From Trichodesmium sp050015995 (GTDB taxonomy: Bacteria > Cyanobacteriota > Cyanobacteriia > Cyanobacteriales > Microcoleaceae), in the NCBI RefSeq assembly GCF_050015995.1, contig NZ_JBNHEP010000180.1:1-64000 (forward strand): 64,000 bases of DNA, given 5' to 3'. Of this stretch, positions 7,801 to 16,360 are shown piece by piece; the stretch's first letter is position 1; each line of letters begins with the position of its first letter. The position numbers and the translations under genes were made by a program. The notes beneath the pieces were generated by a model that saw only the letters and a list, made by a program, of their open reading frames with translations, had not been told where the DNA came from and made no database searches.

Positions 7801-10267
7801 TATCGGCGGTAGCAGTTGGGACAAGGGCTGGGGTATAGCCACCGATAGTAATGGTAATGTGTGGGCTACAGGAGAATTTTGGGGTAGCATCGACATAGAC
7901 GGAGACGGCAGTAATGATTTGACCAGTAATGGCACTGTTGATAGCTATGTAGCCAAGTTTGACAGCAATGGCAACTTGCTGTTTGCCCAAAATATTGGTG
8001 GTACGGCTGGTGACTATGGCTATGGTATAGCAACCGATAGCGATAGTAATGCCTGGGTTACAGGATATTTCAAGCGCAGCATTGACATAGACGGAGACGG
8101 CAACAATGATTTGACCAGTAATGGCGTTGACGATAGCTATGTAGCGAAGTTCGACAGCAATGGCAACTTCCTGTTCGCCCAAAATATTGGCGGTAGCAGT
8201 TTTGACCATGGCTACGGTATAGCCACAGACAAAGATGGTAATGTATGGACTACAGGATATTTCCAGGAAAGTATCGACGTAGACGGAGACGGCAATAATG
8301 ATTTGACCGGTAATGGTAGTTGGGATAGCTATATAGCGAAGTTCGACAGCAATGGCAACTTTCTGTTTGCCCAAAATATCGGCGGTAGCAGTTTAGACCG
8401 CGGCAATGGGATAGCCACTGACAGCGATGGTAATGTTTGGGCTACAGGATTTTTCTCTGGCAGCATTGACATAGACGGAGACGGCAACAATGATTTGACT
8501 GTTAATGGCCATCAAGATAGCTATATAGCGAAGTTCGACAGCAATGGTAACTTGCTGTTTGCTAAAAATATGGGCGACCTAGGCCATGGCATAGCCACCG
8601 ATAGTAATGATAATGTGTGGGCTACAGGCACTTTCTCTGGCAGCATCGACATCGACTCTGACGGCAACAATGATTTGAGTAATAATGGTTCTTGGGATAG
8701 CTATGTAGCGAAGTTCGATAGCAATGGTAACTTGCTATTTGCCCAAAATATCGGCGGTAGCAATGTTGAACATGGCAATGGCATAGCCACAGACAAGGAT
8801 GGTAATGTGTGGGCTACAGGAGAATTCGGGAGCAGCATTGACATAGACGGAGATGGCAATAATGATTTGACCAATAATGGTAATGTTGATAGCTATATAG
8901 TTAAATTTTCTCCTCTCTCTCCTCAAGACACCACTCCTCCCACAATAGCAACCCTCACCCCCGCCGACAATACCACAGATATTGCCATAGGGGCAGATTT
9001 AGTCATCAACTTTGATGAAAACATCCAAGCAGGTACAGGCAATATTGTTATCAAGACAGCCAGCAATGACTCAATAGTAGAAACCATAGATGTAACCTCT
9101 AATTTAGTCAACATCTCTAACGATACCGTTACCATCAACCCCACTGCTGACCTAGCAGAAGCAACAGAGTATTATGTCGAGATAGATGCAGGAGCAATAC
9201 AAGACACTGCGGGCAATGATTTCGCTGGAATCTCCGATAACAGCACTTGGAACTTCACTACTGTTAGTAGTAATGAACCAGTCGAGTTTGATTTCAACGG
9301 CGATAGCAAAGCAGATATTCTCTGGCGAAATGACACTACCACAGAAAATCAAATCTGGGCAACTAACCCGACCAATATTCAAGGTCTTCCTAATCGTAGC
9401 AGTGATTGGAGTCTCCACCAAATAGGTAACTTTGATAACGATACTTCTATCGAAATACTCTGGCGTAATAATAACAGTGGAGAAAATCAAATCTGGAATG
9501 TGGATGGTACAACTCAAGTTAGCGGCTTACCTACTCGGAGTAGCCAATGGCAACCCCTACAAGTAGGAGACTTTGATGGCGACAATATTGATGAGCTTTT
9601 ATGGCGTAATACTAACAATGGAGTGAATCAAATCTGGGATGTAGATGGTACTACTCAAGTTAGTGGCTTACTCACCAGAAATAACAATTGGACGCCAGTA
9701 GCAGTAGGAGACTTCGATGGCGACAATATTGATGAGCTTTTATGGCGTAATAATACCACTGGTCAAAATCAAATTTGGAATGTGGATGGTACGACTCAAG
9801 TTAGGGGATTACCTAATCGCAGTAGTAATTGGGAACTAGCTCAAGTAGGAGACTTTGATGGAGACAACATAGATGAGCTTTTATGGCGTAATAATACCAC
9901 TGGTCAAAATCAAATTTGGAATGTGGATGGTACGACTCAAGTTAGGGGATTACCTAATCGCAGTAGTAATTGGGAAGTAGCTCAAGTAGGAGACTTTGAC
10001 GGGGACAACATAGATGAACTGTTGTGGCGTAATAACAGCACTGGTCAAAACCAAATTTGGAATGTGGATGGTACAACTCAAGTTAGGGGATTACCTAATC
10101 GCAATAGTAATTGGGAAGTAGCTCAAGTAGGAGACTTTGATGGAGACAACATAGATGAATTGTTGTGGCGTAATAATAGCAATGGTCAAAATCAACTGTG
10201 GAATGTAGATGGTAGTGTGGGAATTAGTGGTATTTCATCTCAAACAATTGATTGGCAAGTTATTTGA
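4805..10267 (+). CDS. Giant DUF4347 repeat protein (SBBP, Big_5, FG-GAP-like)
   Basis: 1820 residues, probably secreted or surface-attached. The N-terminal DUF4347 domain (about 10-170) has VSHG (His66) and LLYGC (Cys105), arranged like the His-Gly/Cys dyad of clan CD peptidases. There is no classical signal peptide, which is common in this family. Next come a propeller-like segment (about 175-430), cadherin/VCBS-like Ig modules (about 440-725, with PVNDPPVADD and DTDPDGDD), and an Asp/Gly-rich module (about 735-920). These are followed by seven SBBP-like repeats of about 64 residues (about 936-1370; IATDSNGNVWATGEF and AKFDSNGNLLFAQNIGG), a Big_5 Ig domain (1374-1490) and six to seven FG-GAP-like repeats of about 52 residues (DFDGDNIDELLWRN) to the C-terminus. 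GAGG precedes the ATG by about 8 bases. The repeats are nearly identical at DNA level, which suggests recent expansion. Family call is sure; adhesion or matrix role is inferred. Confidence 0.85.
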   Translation: MASKLLGMTKSILFIDPNVEDYQILVRGTNPNIKIVILDTYRDSIQQIRETLVRNRGVKTVHIVSHGAPGCLYLGNSQLNINSINNDYSQELEAWSVTNILLYGCNVAAGDAGTEFLEKLQQLTGANIAATARPTGNAALGGDWELEVIRGELEVDVPFTQETQQQWNYVLDPFEEKPALFQVISGVLFRLNPLTGGYEEIGGTGTPRYNAAGYNPNDNYIYGFEVSNSNQKLLRINSTGTVEYVKNDGTVTTDENDADIFTVNLSPNPTAGDIDRDNNLWITNVNSKTSILRINLDNPETTTINLTGTPPSGEMPVDLTYITSQNSFYGISSNGELVTIDISDINNATISTTTIQLDSGGNLGAAGYGAAWTDAEGKLYVSANTGQLYHIRDFARAPVAEELLPTETTISNDGISEPWLTSVFDIPLIDLDGTDTPGTNYETTFTENGGAVNIVDIATGETTTDGLLTTNGLIIRDYINNGTTADGDRLQEATITLTNPIDGDNEKFLVNGVELTSSATVTGTNITATVTTNGDGEKVVTLTPTTGDIASVDDFETALKDIQYQNTSENPDTTDRILEIVLGDENRHLSSDIFGQDSNEVHTTTIQVTPVNDPPVADDESFTMNENDSSITLDLLTGDTDPDGDDHNLSIKSINGTDLTPATAQTITVDNGTVNVAADGTISFTPDADFNGDIIFDYVVQDENDGEDTGTVAGTVNQVNNNQEENTTLNPGDIAFVQYNADGTDNFKFVALVDIPASEEIKFTDKGWLGDNSGFRTSEGIVTWTAPAGGISAGTIVEIDNTPSASVGTVSGSSLNFAATGDQIIAYQGTNTPIAALNNEGAATWQADATSTTTSALPQGLVNGTNAVAINEIDNVIYTGITTGDNATLLAAINDSANWTGSNSTNQTFTGNFTIGSGGNSTQATVEYQLEVSQGIGGSGDDKGLGIATDSNGNVWATGEFQGSIDIDGDGNNDLTSNGEEDAYIAKFDSSGNLLFAQNIGGSSWDKGWGIATDSNGNVWATGEFWGSIDIDGDGSNDLTSNGTVDSYVAKFDSNGNLLFAQNIGGTAGDYGYGIATDSDSNAWVTGYFKRSIDIDGDGNNDLTSNGVDDSYVAKFDSNGNFLFAQNIGGSSFDHGYGIATDKDGNVWTTGYFQESIDVDGDGNNDLTGNGSWDSYIAKFDSNGNFLFAQNIGGSSLDRGNGIATDSDGNVWATGFFSGSIDIDGDGNNDLTVNGHQDSYIAKFDSNGNLLFAKNMGDLGHGIATDSNDNVWATGTFSGSIDIDSDGNNDLSNNGSWDSYVAKFDSNGNLLFAQNIGGSNVEHGNGIATDKDGNVWATGEFGSSIDIDGDGNNDLTNNGNVDSYIVKFSPLSPQDTTPPTIATLTPADNTTDIAIGADLVINFDENIQAGTGNIVIKTASNDSIVETIDVTSNLVNISNDTVTINPTADLAEATEYYVEIDAGAIQDTAGNDFAGISDNSTWNFTTVSSNEPVEFDFNGDSKADILWRNDTTTENQIWATNPTNIQGLPNRSSDWSLHQIGNFDNDTSIEILWRNNNSGENQIWNVDGTTQVSGLPTRSSQWQPLQVGDFDGDNIDELLWRNTNNGVNQIWDVDGTTQVSGLLTRNNNWTPVAVGDFDGDNIDELLWRNNTTGQNQIWNVDGTTQVRGLPNRSSNWELAQVGDFDGDNIDELLWRNNTTGQNQIWNVDGTTQVRGLPNRSSNWEVAQVGDFDGDNIDELLWRNNSTGQNQIWNVDGTTQVRGLPNRNSNWEVAQVGDFDGDNIDELLWRNNSNGQNQLWNVDGSVGISGISSQTIDWQVI

Positions 10268-10337
10268 GCCGAATCATTTTTGAGACAAATGATATAGTTG
10301 GGTTGATTTATTTCTGAAACTAGAGAAGTATTTGAAT

Positions 10338-11357
10338 ATGTCAATTACTAAAAATCAGCCATTAGTTAGTGTTGTCATCCCAACCCATAATTCCGTAAAG
10401 TATATTTGTCAAGCTATAGAAAGTGTATTGCGTCAGACTTATCCACATTATGAAATAATTGTTGTGGATGATGGTTCTGACGACAATACCAACAAAGTAT
10501 TACAACTGCATACAAATCCCATCCAATACTTTTACCAAGAAAATCAAGGAGTTTCAGTAGCTCGTAATCAAGGACTCTACCATTCCCAAGGGGAGTTCAT
10601 TGTGTTTTTAGATGCTGATGATTTTATGTTGCCACATAAATTAGAGGAACAAGTCCGGTGCTTTCAAAGCTATCCCCATGCAGGAATTATTCACAGTGGT
10701 TGGCATTTGGTTAATCAATATGGGGAAAAATTCGCCAATATAGAACCTTGGCAAAAAATTCCACAGTTGAACTTGGAGACCTGGTTACGTTGGAAACCTG
10801 TCATACCGGGTCCAATGATGTTTCGTCGAGAATGGTTAAATTGTGTAGGTGGATTCGATCCAGCTCTAAAATATGCAGAAGATAAAGACCTAATATTTCG
10901 TCTAGCATTAGCAGGTTGTGAGACAGTTTGGTTACCCCAACCAACGATTTGTTATCGTCAGCATAGTAGTAGTAAAAAAAAGAATAATATATTAGAAGTA
11001 TTCAAAACTCAGAAATATGTACTAGAAAATTTCCTTGCGAAACCTGATATTCCAGAAAATATCCGCAAAATAGAAGACGAAATTCGTTATTATACACTAT
11101 TGTGGATTGCTTGGTCTGCTTATAATTATGGTCATTTCACAGAAATGAAAGCATATTTACAGGAATCATTAAACTATACATCAGATGTGGGTATAAAAGT
11201 AATTGTAAATTGGATTGAAAATTTTCAGAAGTTTTCTTCGGCAAAAGGCGAAATCCTAGATACTTACTCTATAACTAGCTCTCTTGAATGGAAACAAGCA
11301 ATACGCCAAGCTCTAAAATTAAATTTTCTCTCCAGTCTGACTGACAAAACTAGATAG
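10338..11357 (+). CDS. Family 2 glycosyltransferase
   Basis: 339 residues, GT-A fold inverting glycosyltransferase, cytosolic. It has VSVVIPTHNS, then EIIVVDDGSDD (nucleotide-binding Asp) and VFLDADD, the metal-binding DxD-type motif. The acceptor-side region has PGPMMFRREW and KYAEDKDLIFRLA. A TTG lies two codons upstream (10332), but the ATG at 10338 has AGAGAAG about 7 bases ahead and is preferred. The C-terminal 100 residues match the end of the large protein at 12264-15710, so the two are paralogues. It lies 70 bp after the giant DUF4347 gene on the same strand and may be co-transcribed and help glycosylate it; that link is inference. Confidence 0.85.
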   Translation: MSITKNQPLVSVVIPTHNSVKYICQAIESVLRQTYPHYEIIVVDDGSDDNTNKVLQLHTNPIQYFYQENQGVSVARNQGLYHSQGEFIVFLDADDFMLPHKLEEQVRCFQSYPHAGIIHSGWHLVNQYGEKFANIEPWQKIPQLNLETWLRWKPVIPGPMMFRREWLNCVGGFDPALKYAEDKDLIFRLALAGCETVWLPQPTICYRQHSSSKKKNNILEVFKTQKYVLENFLAKPDIPENIRKIEDEIRYYTLLWIAWSAYNYGHFTEMKAYLQESLNYTSDVGIKVIVNWIENFQKFSSAKGEILDTYSITSSLEWKQAIRQALKLNFLSSLTDKTR

Positions 11358-11388
11358 GGTTTTCTCAATAAAGTCTTTTTAAGGAGTA

Positions 11389-11519
11389 ATATAAAATTCG
11401 GATAATTACTATAGCTTGCGTCATTGCGACTGGAACGGAGTGGAAGGAAGCAATCTCATGGGTTTCGCGAGATTGCTTCCTATCGTCGCTGCGGACGAGT
11501 GTTCAAACGGATTCTATAT
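11389..11519. repeat. MITE-like element, family A copy (in direct repeat 1)
   Basis: Ends ATATAAAATTCGG and CGGATTCTATAT, reverse orientation of the family A consensus. It encloses a REP-like hairpin segment (GTCATTGCGACTGG..., GGAAGCAATCTC). Part of a 224-bp direct repeat (11389-11612 and 11808-12031). Confidence 0.6.
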
Positions 11520-11807
11520 GAGTGGGTGCTTCATGTATTGTCAAAAGCTCGCTTTGGAGTTGGGAGTGGTACAGAAGTAATAGGGGAAAAAGATTGAAAA
11601 ATACTCTAATACCATTTTCATAAAATATTGCAGAGCGTGACAGAACAGGTAAAAGGAGATAGGAAACACCGGAATCAGGAAAGATAAATAGACAAAAAAT
11701 GGAGGAAAAAACTTTAATGAGTGACAATGAATGCAAGCCATAAAGTATTAAACTGTAGGAATAAATCACAAAGAATGAATGTAACAGCCTTTTTTGAATT
11801 TGGTATA

Positions 11808-12031
11808 ATATAAAATTCGGATAATTACTATAGCTTGCGTCATTGCGACTGGAACGGAGTGGAAGGAAGCAATCTCATGGGTTTCGCGAGATTGCTTCCT
11901 ATCGTCGCTGCGGACGAGTGTTCAAACGGATTCTATATGAGTGGGTGCTTCATGTATTGTCAAAAGCTCGCTTTGGAGTTGGGAGTGGTACAGAAGCAAT
12001 AGGGGAAAAAGATTGAAAAATACTCTAATAT
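11808..12031. repeat. Second copy of a 224-bp direct repeat
   Basis: Nearly identical to 11389-11612 (offset 419 bp; I see one mismatch, GAAGTAAT versus GAAGCAAT). It includes a second family A element at 11808-11938 plus about 90 bp of flank. The homology ends exactly where another family A element (12028-12143) begins. Confidence 0.8.
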
Positions 12032-12143
12032 CATGTCCGGTTGAACAGTTATAAATAATTAGGGAGGAGTCAGGAGACAGGAGACAGGAGACAGGAGGTA
12101 AGAGGAACAAGTTTTTTTATCACTAATTATCCGGACATGATAT
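12028..12143. repeat. MITE-like element, family A, with AGGAGAC array
   Basis: Perfect 13-bp terminal inverted repeats ATATCATGTCCGG / CCGGACATGATAT, with TTGAACAGTTATAA after the left end and ACTAATTAT before the right. The cargo is a GGAGACA heptamer array. Confidence 0.8.
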
Positions 12144-12255
12144 AACTCACCCCATCACCCCATCACCCCATCTCCCCATCACCCCATCTCCCCATCACCC
12201 CATCTCCCCATCTCCTCATCCCCTCATCTCCCCATCCCCCCATCTCCCCATCCCA
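12144..12255. repeat. CCCCATC(A/T) microsatellite
   Basis: About 100 bp of CCCCATCA/CCCCATCT octamers just downstream of the large glycosyltransferase gene (which reads leftward). Typical cyanobacterial short tandemly repeated repetitive DNA. Confidence 0.85.
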
Positions 12256-12263
12256 AATGGGTT

Positions 12264-15200
12264 CTATACAATAACGCTCTTTTGAACTGAAACAGTTAAA
12301 ACTTTCTCAATGACTTGCTCCCATTCAGGTATTTTGGTTAATCGATCGGCATCAATAGTGTAGCCATATTCAGAAGCAAATCTAATAAAACTATCAACCC
12401 AGTCTGAAACAGTTTGCTCAGTAGAATAAGGAGTATAGTTAAAAGCTCGCTCCAGATATTTAGCCATTTGAGTTAGGTTTTTGTGGTGATACATAGACCA
12501 TGCACCCCACACCCAAGTATTGTATCTAGCTCGACTTTCGAGAATACGCATCCAGTCAGGTACTTCAGGTAAAGAAAAATAGTTATCCAAAACCAACTCC
12601 AAATGTTCAACAAATTTGGGTGGGGTACTTGCTACCGTTCCCTCCTCCAAACGCAAACAATATGTTGGTTGACGTAACCAAGCGGTTTCAGTAAACTTAA
12701 TACCCATACGAATCACAAAATCTACATCTGCAATATCTTCTTTGAGATGAGTGTTGAAACCTCCTAAAAGCTTAACCCGATCGCTACGAAACATCATCGC
12801 TTTTGTCGGAGCATATTTATAAATTTTCCATAGTTTCCAAATATGCCAATCTAACTCTGGTAAATCACACCAAGGTTTTACTGTTAAAGTAATTTCTCCA
12901 CTGGAGTTAACAATTTGCCAACCACTATGAACAAAGTCTATTGAAGATGCACCTTTGTCAAAGCAGTTAACCTGTAATGCTAATCTCTCAGGTAGAAAAT
13001 AACTATCAGGATGTAAAAATGTTATAAATTCACCTTGTGCTAGGTTAATACCATGATTTAGTGCAGCTAATATTTCTGGTTTCTGACCTTCAAGATAAAC
13101 ATATTGAATTTTATTCTGGTAAGGCTCTAAAATAGGACGAACTATATCTTTGGGTCCATTATTAACAACAATAATTTCGTAAGAGGTATATGTCTGCCTG
13201 AGAACACTTTCGATCGCTTTTTGAGTATATAAAGGTCTATTACGCGCAGGAATAACAACACTAACTCTAGGAGTATTATTGGACTGCTGAAATTTCAGAC
13301 ACCAGGTTGCATCAGATGTTCGACAGGAAAGAGGATATCCACCTAGCTCTCGGTTTCTCTGAGCTTCTATACCATGAAATGCAGTAAACTGACCCTTTGG
13401 CAAATGAGCATAGTCATGGTTTTGATGGACGCACATAATTACTTCACTGGCATCCACTACAGGATACTTCTTGATTAGAGCATTGTAAACCATCCACGTA
13501 TCCCAGGCAGCACGTCCAATTGCAAATTCAGGTAACTGAGCAAATAAATGTCTAGGGTATGTAAAATAATCCATACCATAGGCTGTATTTAATACAGCTT
13601 CCTTATTTACTAATCTCCTTAATTCATTTTCCCAATTTTGTTGATTAAAGTCTATAAGAGTAGTGATGTTTATATTCCACCTTCTTCCTATAATCAAGAA
13701 TTCTTCTAGCAATGTAGACACATACTTGACACTAGGAATAAAATCACTAACAAGCATGATGTCAGAATTAACATATGTCAAAATATCGTGGCTTGCTAGC
13801 TTGTGAGCTTGAGCAAACATATCACTGAGTAAAGGTGTTCCATACTCGTTGTGTTGAACATTAGGCACATGGCGTACACCTAATTCTTTAACAATATCTT
13901 CTGTACCTTCCTCTTCTCCAAAAATAATAATCTCTGGTTTTGGTTTGAGCAAAGTCCAGCTTTTAATTGCATTTGTTTGAATCACCCCAATGTGTTCTTT
14001 AAATGGTTTAGGTATAGCAAAAATTGTCATACCATTTTTTGCTGGTAGACTAGCTTGTCTGAGAGTTTCTTGGCTTTTGCTAGAAATCAGTAATAAGTTT
14101 CTGTTGGTACCTTCTGAAACAACTTGCCTAGTTTCTGATTTTGTTGGGGTTATAACTGAGTGTTGTTTTTGAGTGTGAATATTAGTTTCTTTTCCTAAAT
14201 ACCTTAATTTTTCCTGTGCTTCAGAAAAATCAGGCTCTGCTGCTAGAACTTTTGTTAATGCTTCTTCTGCTAAATCTAGTTTACCTAACTCCAAAGCAGA
14301 TTTTGCTAAATACCAAGATGTACGCCAGTGAGTTCCAAGTTCATTAGCCTCAGCAAATTCAGCGATCGCTTCTGAATGTTTTCCTTGTTGTTGTAGCACT
14401 AACCCTGACCATAACCTTAAATACCCATTTTTCTGATAATAAGAACGATAATGAAAGATGCCACCTGCACCCTTACTGTAGAGTAATGGAGATGATTCGG
14501 CAATTTTTTTATCTGCATCTAAAAGTTCTTGAATATCTTGTGAAGTCATACTCACTAAGAATTGAGACTCTGTATTACCTATAGACTGAATAAACAAGTC
14601 TGCAGCATATAATTTCTGGGATTGATTAGCTTTTTTACCCCAGTTCTTTTTAGCCTTTGGCGATCGTATTAACTTTTGATAAAGTTTATGTGTTGCCTTA
14701 GCTGCATTTTCTCCTCCAAACATCTGCTCTGCGTATTTTCGAGCATTTTCCCCCAGTCTTTGCCGTTCTTCCGGGTGATGATATAAGTATTCAATTGCCT
14801 GCTTGTACTCTAACTCACTCTTGACAATCAGACCAGTGTAATTATCAACCACTGTTCGACTAGCTCCACCATAGGGAAAAATAACTGCAGGTATTCCTGC
14901 ATACATAACTTCCTGTAATACTAGCTCAACAGTTGAATAGTTATCCTTGCAAAGAGGATAGCCAAAAACATCCATTACTTCAATTACAGAACGAATATCT
15001 TCTACATAACCTTGAAACTCAAATCTTTCTTTGACTTGTAAAGCTTCCACCTCTGTCTTTAATTTTGCACAAGCATCTCCTTTACCGCAAATAATAAACT
15101 TAATATTTGGAATATTAATTCCTGCACTCATTGGTACATAATTAGGGTGCATTTTCACGAATCCTACTGTACCGATGTAGCCAACATTAAAAGTATTGTG

Positions 15201-15710
15201 TGGTTTAGGAGAAAAATTAGCTAGTCGCGCAAAATCTGTTGCTCCATATATCATCCCAGTTTTTTCTAATCTGATTTTCTCTGGCAATTCTTGAAAAATC
15301 GTACTTTCGTGAGCATAGGGACTTGTAGCGAGAGCAAAATCAGCATAATCAATTAACTCCTTAGTAATAATTTGCGGTGGATAACATCCAGCTACATTGA
15401 ACTTGATTAGTAGTCGCATTGGTGGAAGTCCAGAGCGTATAAACTCATAGATTTCTGGGCTATTCCAAAAATGCAAATGTACTATATCTGCATTGCCAAT
15501 TTCCTGTAGAATTGCCTCGCGATTTAGCAGAGCTATTACATTTATACCAGCTTCTTCCGCTATTTTAATAGCAACTGGATCGGCAGAAAGTAGAGAAACA
15601 ATACGTTGTTGATAATCTGAAAAGATTGATAAATATTTTGCTGTAGCTATTAGGGAACGAAAAGCTCCTCCAACAGAAGCTTGACGAATGATATGAAGAA
15701 TTTTGATCAT
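12264..15710 (-). CDS. Multi-domain glycosyltransferase: GT4 + TPR + GT-A-like + GT2
   Basis: 1148 residues, cytosolic. Residues about 1-345 form a GT4/GT-B glycosyltransferase (ILHIIRQASVGGAFRSL start, GYIGTVG, STVELVLQEVMYAGIPAVI as the donor-binding E-x7-E region). Residues about 390-500 hold TPR-like helices. About 545-770 is a GT-A-like domain with YVNSDIM as its DxD-type motif. About 795-1120 is a GT2 domain starting VSVVIPARNRP. In that last domain the usual VDDGS is VNNGPKD and the FLDADD is FLHPDS, so the metal-binding acidic pair is largely lost. The C-terminus is paralogous to the protein at 10338-11357. Likely role: sequential addition of sugars to a surface glycan, with the last domain possibly non-catalytic. 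ATG at 15710. Confidence 0.82.
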   Translation of the reverse strand: MIKILHIIRQASVGGAFRSLIATAKYLSIFSDYQQRIVSLLSADPVAIKIAEEAGINVIALLNREAILQEIGNADIVHLHFWNSPEIYEFIRSGLPPMRLLIKFNVAGCYPPQIITKELIDYADFALATSPYAHESTIFQELPEKIRLEKTGMIYGATDFARLANFSPKPHNTFNVGYIGTVGFVKMHPNYVPMSAGINIPNIKFIICGKGDACAKLKTEVEALQVKERFEFQGYVEDIRSVIEVMDVFGYPLCKDNYSTVELVLQEVMYAGIPAVIFPYGGASRTVVDNYTGLIVKSELEYKQAIEYLYHHPEERQRLGENARKYAEQMFGGENAAKATHKLYQKLIRSPKAKKNWGKKANQSQKLYAADLFIQSIGNTESQFLVSMTSQDIQELLDADKKIAESSPLLYSKGAGGIFHYRSYYQKNGYLRLWSGLVLQQQGKHSEAIAEFAEANELGTHWRTSWYLAKSALELGKLDLAEEALTKVLAAEPDFSEAQEKLRYLGKETNIHTQKQHSVITPTKSETRQVVSEGTNRNLLLISSKSQETLRQASLPAKNGMTIFAIPKPFKEHIGVIQTNAIKSWTLLKPKPEIIIFGEEEGTEDIVKELGVRHVPNVQHNEYGTPLLSDMFAQAHKLASHDILTYVNSDIMLVSDFIPSVKYVSTLLEEFLIIGRRWNINITTLIDFNQQNWENELRRLVNKEAVLNTAYGMDYFTYPRHLFAQLPEFAIGRAAWDTWMVYNALIKKYPVVDASEVIMCVHQNHDYAHLPKGQFTAFHGIEAQRNRELGGYPLSCRTSDATWCLKFQQSNNTPRVSVVIPARNRPLYTQKAIESVLRQTYTSYEIIVVNNGPKDIVRPILEPYQNKIQYVYLEGQKPEILAALNHGINLAQGEFITFLHPDSYFLPERLALQVNCFDKGASSIDFVHSGWQIVNSSGEITLTVKPWCDLPELDWHIWKLWKIYKYAPTKAMMFRSDRVKLLGGFNTHLKEDIADVDFVIRMGIKFTETAWLRQPTYCLRLEEGTVASTPPKFVEHLELVLDNYFSLPEVPDWMRILESRARYNTWVWGAWSMYHHKNLTQMAKYLERAFNYTPYSTEQTVSDWVDSFIRFASEYGYTIDADRLTKIPEWEQVIEKVLTVSVQKSVIV

Positions 15711-15720
15711 AATTTAGTAG

Positions 15721-16031
15721 TAGACATCTCCAGAAAAGAACGAACAGGGAACAGGAAACAGGAAACAGGGAACAGGGAACAGGAAACAGGGAACAGGGGG
15801 GAGTAATTGATAATTTATAGATCAGAATTGATTTGATTTTTCATTATAAAAGAGGGAACAGGGAACAGGAAACAGGGAACAGGGGGGAGTAATTGATAAT
15901 TTATAGATCAGAATTGATTTGATTTTTCATTATAAAAGAGGGAACAGGGAACAGGAAACAGGGAACAGGGGGGAGTAATTGATAATTTATAGATCAGAAT
16001 TGATTTAATTTTTCATTTTTGGAGAGATCTA
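15721..16031. repeat. Family B element with internal 86-bp tandem expansion
   Basis: Begins TAGACATCTCCAGAAAAG and ends TTTTTGGAGAGATCTA. The internal block, a GGGAACAGGGAACAGGAAACAG array followed by the conserved GTAATTGATAATTTATAG block, is repeated at an exact 86-bp spacing (15802, 15888, 15974), about 2.7 copies. Confidence 0.8.
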
Positions 16032-16109
16032 GTGGTAAGCAAGTATTAATGAAGTCAGAAGTCAACCCACCCCTAACCCCTCCCAGGAGGGGAAGTAGGG
16101 GATTTGAGC

Positions 16110-16165
16110 AAGGCTCCAAAAATATTTCGCCTTAAAAGGCGGGGTTTTAGACCCATGTTATTTTG
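16110..16165. repeat. Possible IS200/IS605-type end hairpin
   Basis: TTCGCCTTAAAAGGCGGGG followed by TTTTAGACCCA resembles the hairpin at 61836-61862 (CGCCCTAGAAGGGCGAGG, TTTAAACCCA) that sits next to a TnpB relic. Probably a solo element end. Confidence 0.4.
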
Positions 16166-16360
16166 ATAATAGGTAGTAGGGAAAAGAGCACACTGGAACT
16201 GGGATATGGGAGCCTTTTCTCAAACCTTTAGCAATAGAGAATCGAGAACACCGGAGTCGGGTATAGTTCTAATATCCTCACTATTTTAATATTACTCATA
16301 AATAACAAACTAAATTTACTCAAATTTAAAAATATTTTCAATTAAAAATTAGCTCATTAA

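Noticed and set aside
7592..8374. 260-codon minus-strand ORF inside the giant DUF4347 gene
   Set aside because: Antisense shadow of the SBBP repeat block; its internal repeats simply mirror the coding strand.
11503..12110. Three short minus-strand ORFs (62-88 codons)
   Set aside because: Their sequences repeat because they lie in the 224-bp direct repeat; two share the same C-terminus only for that reason.
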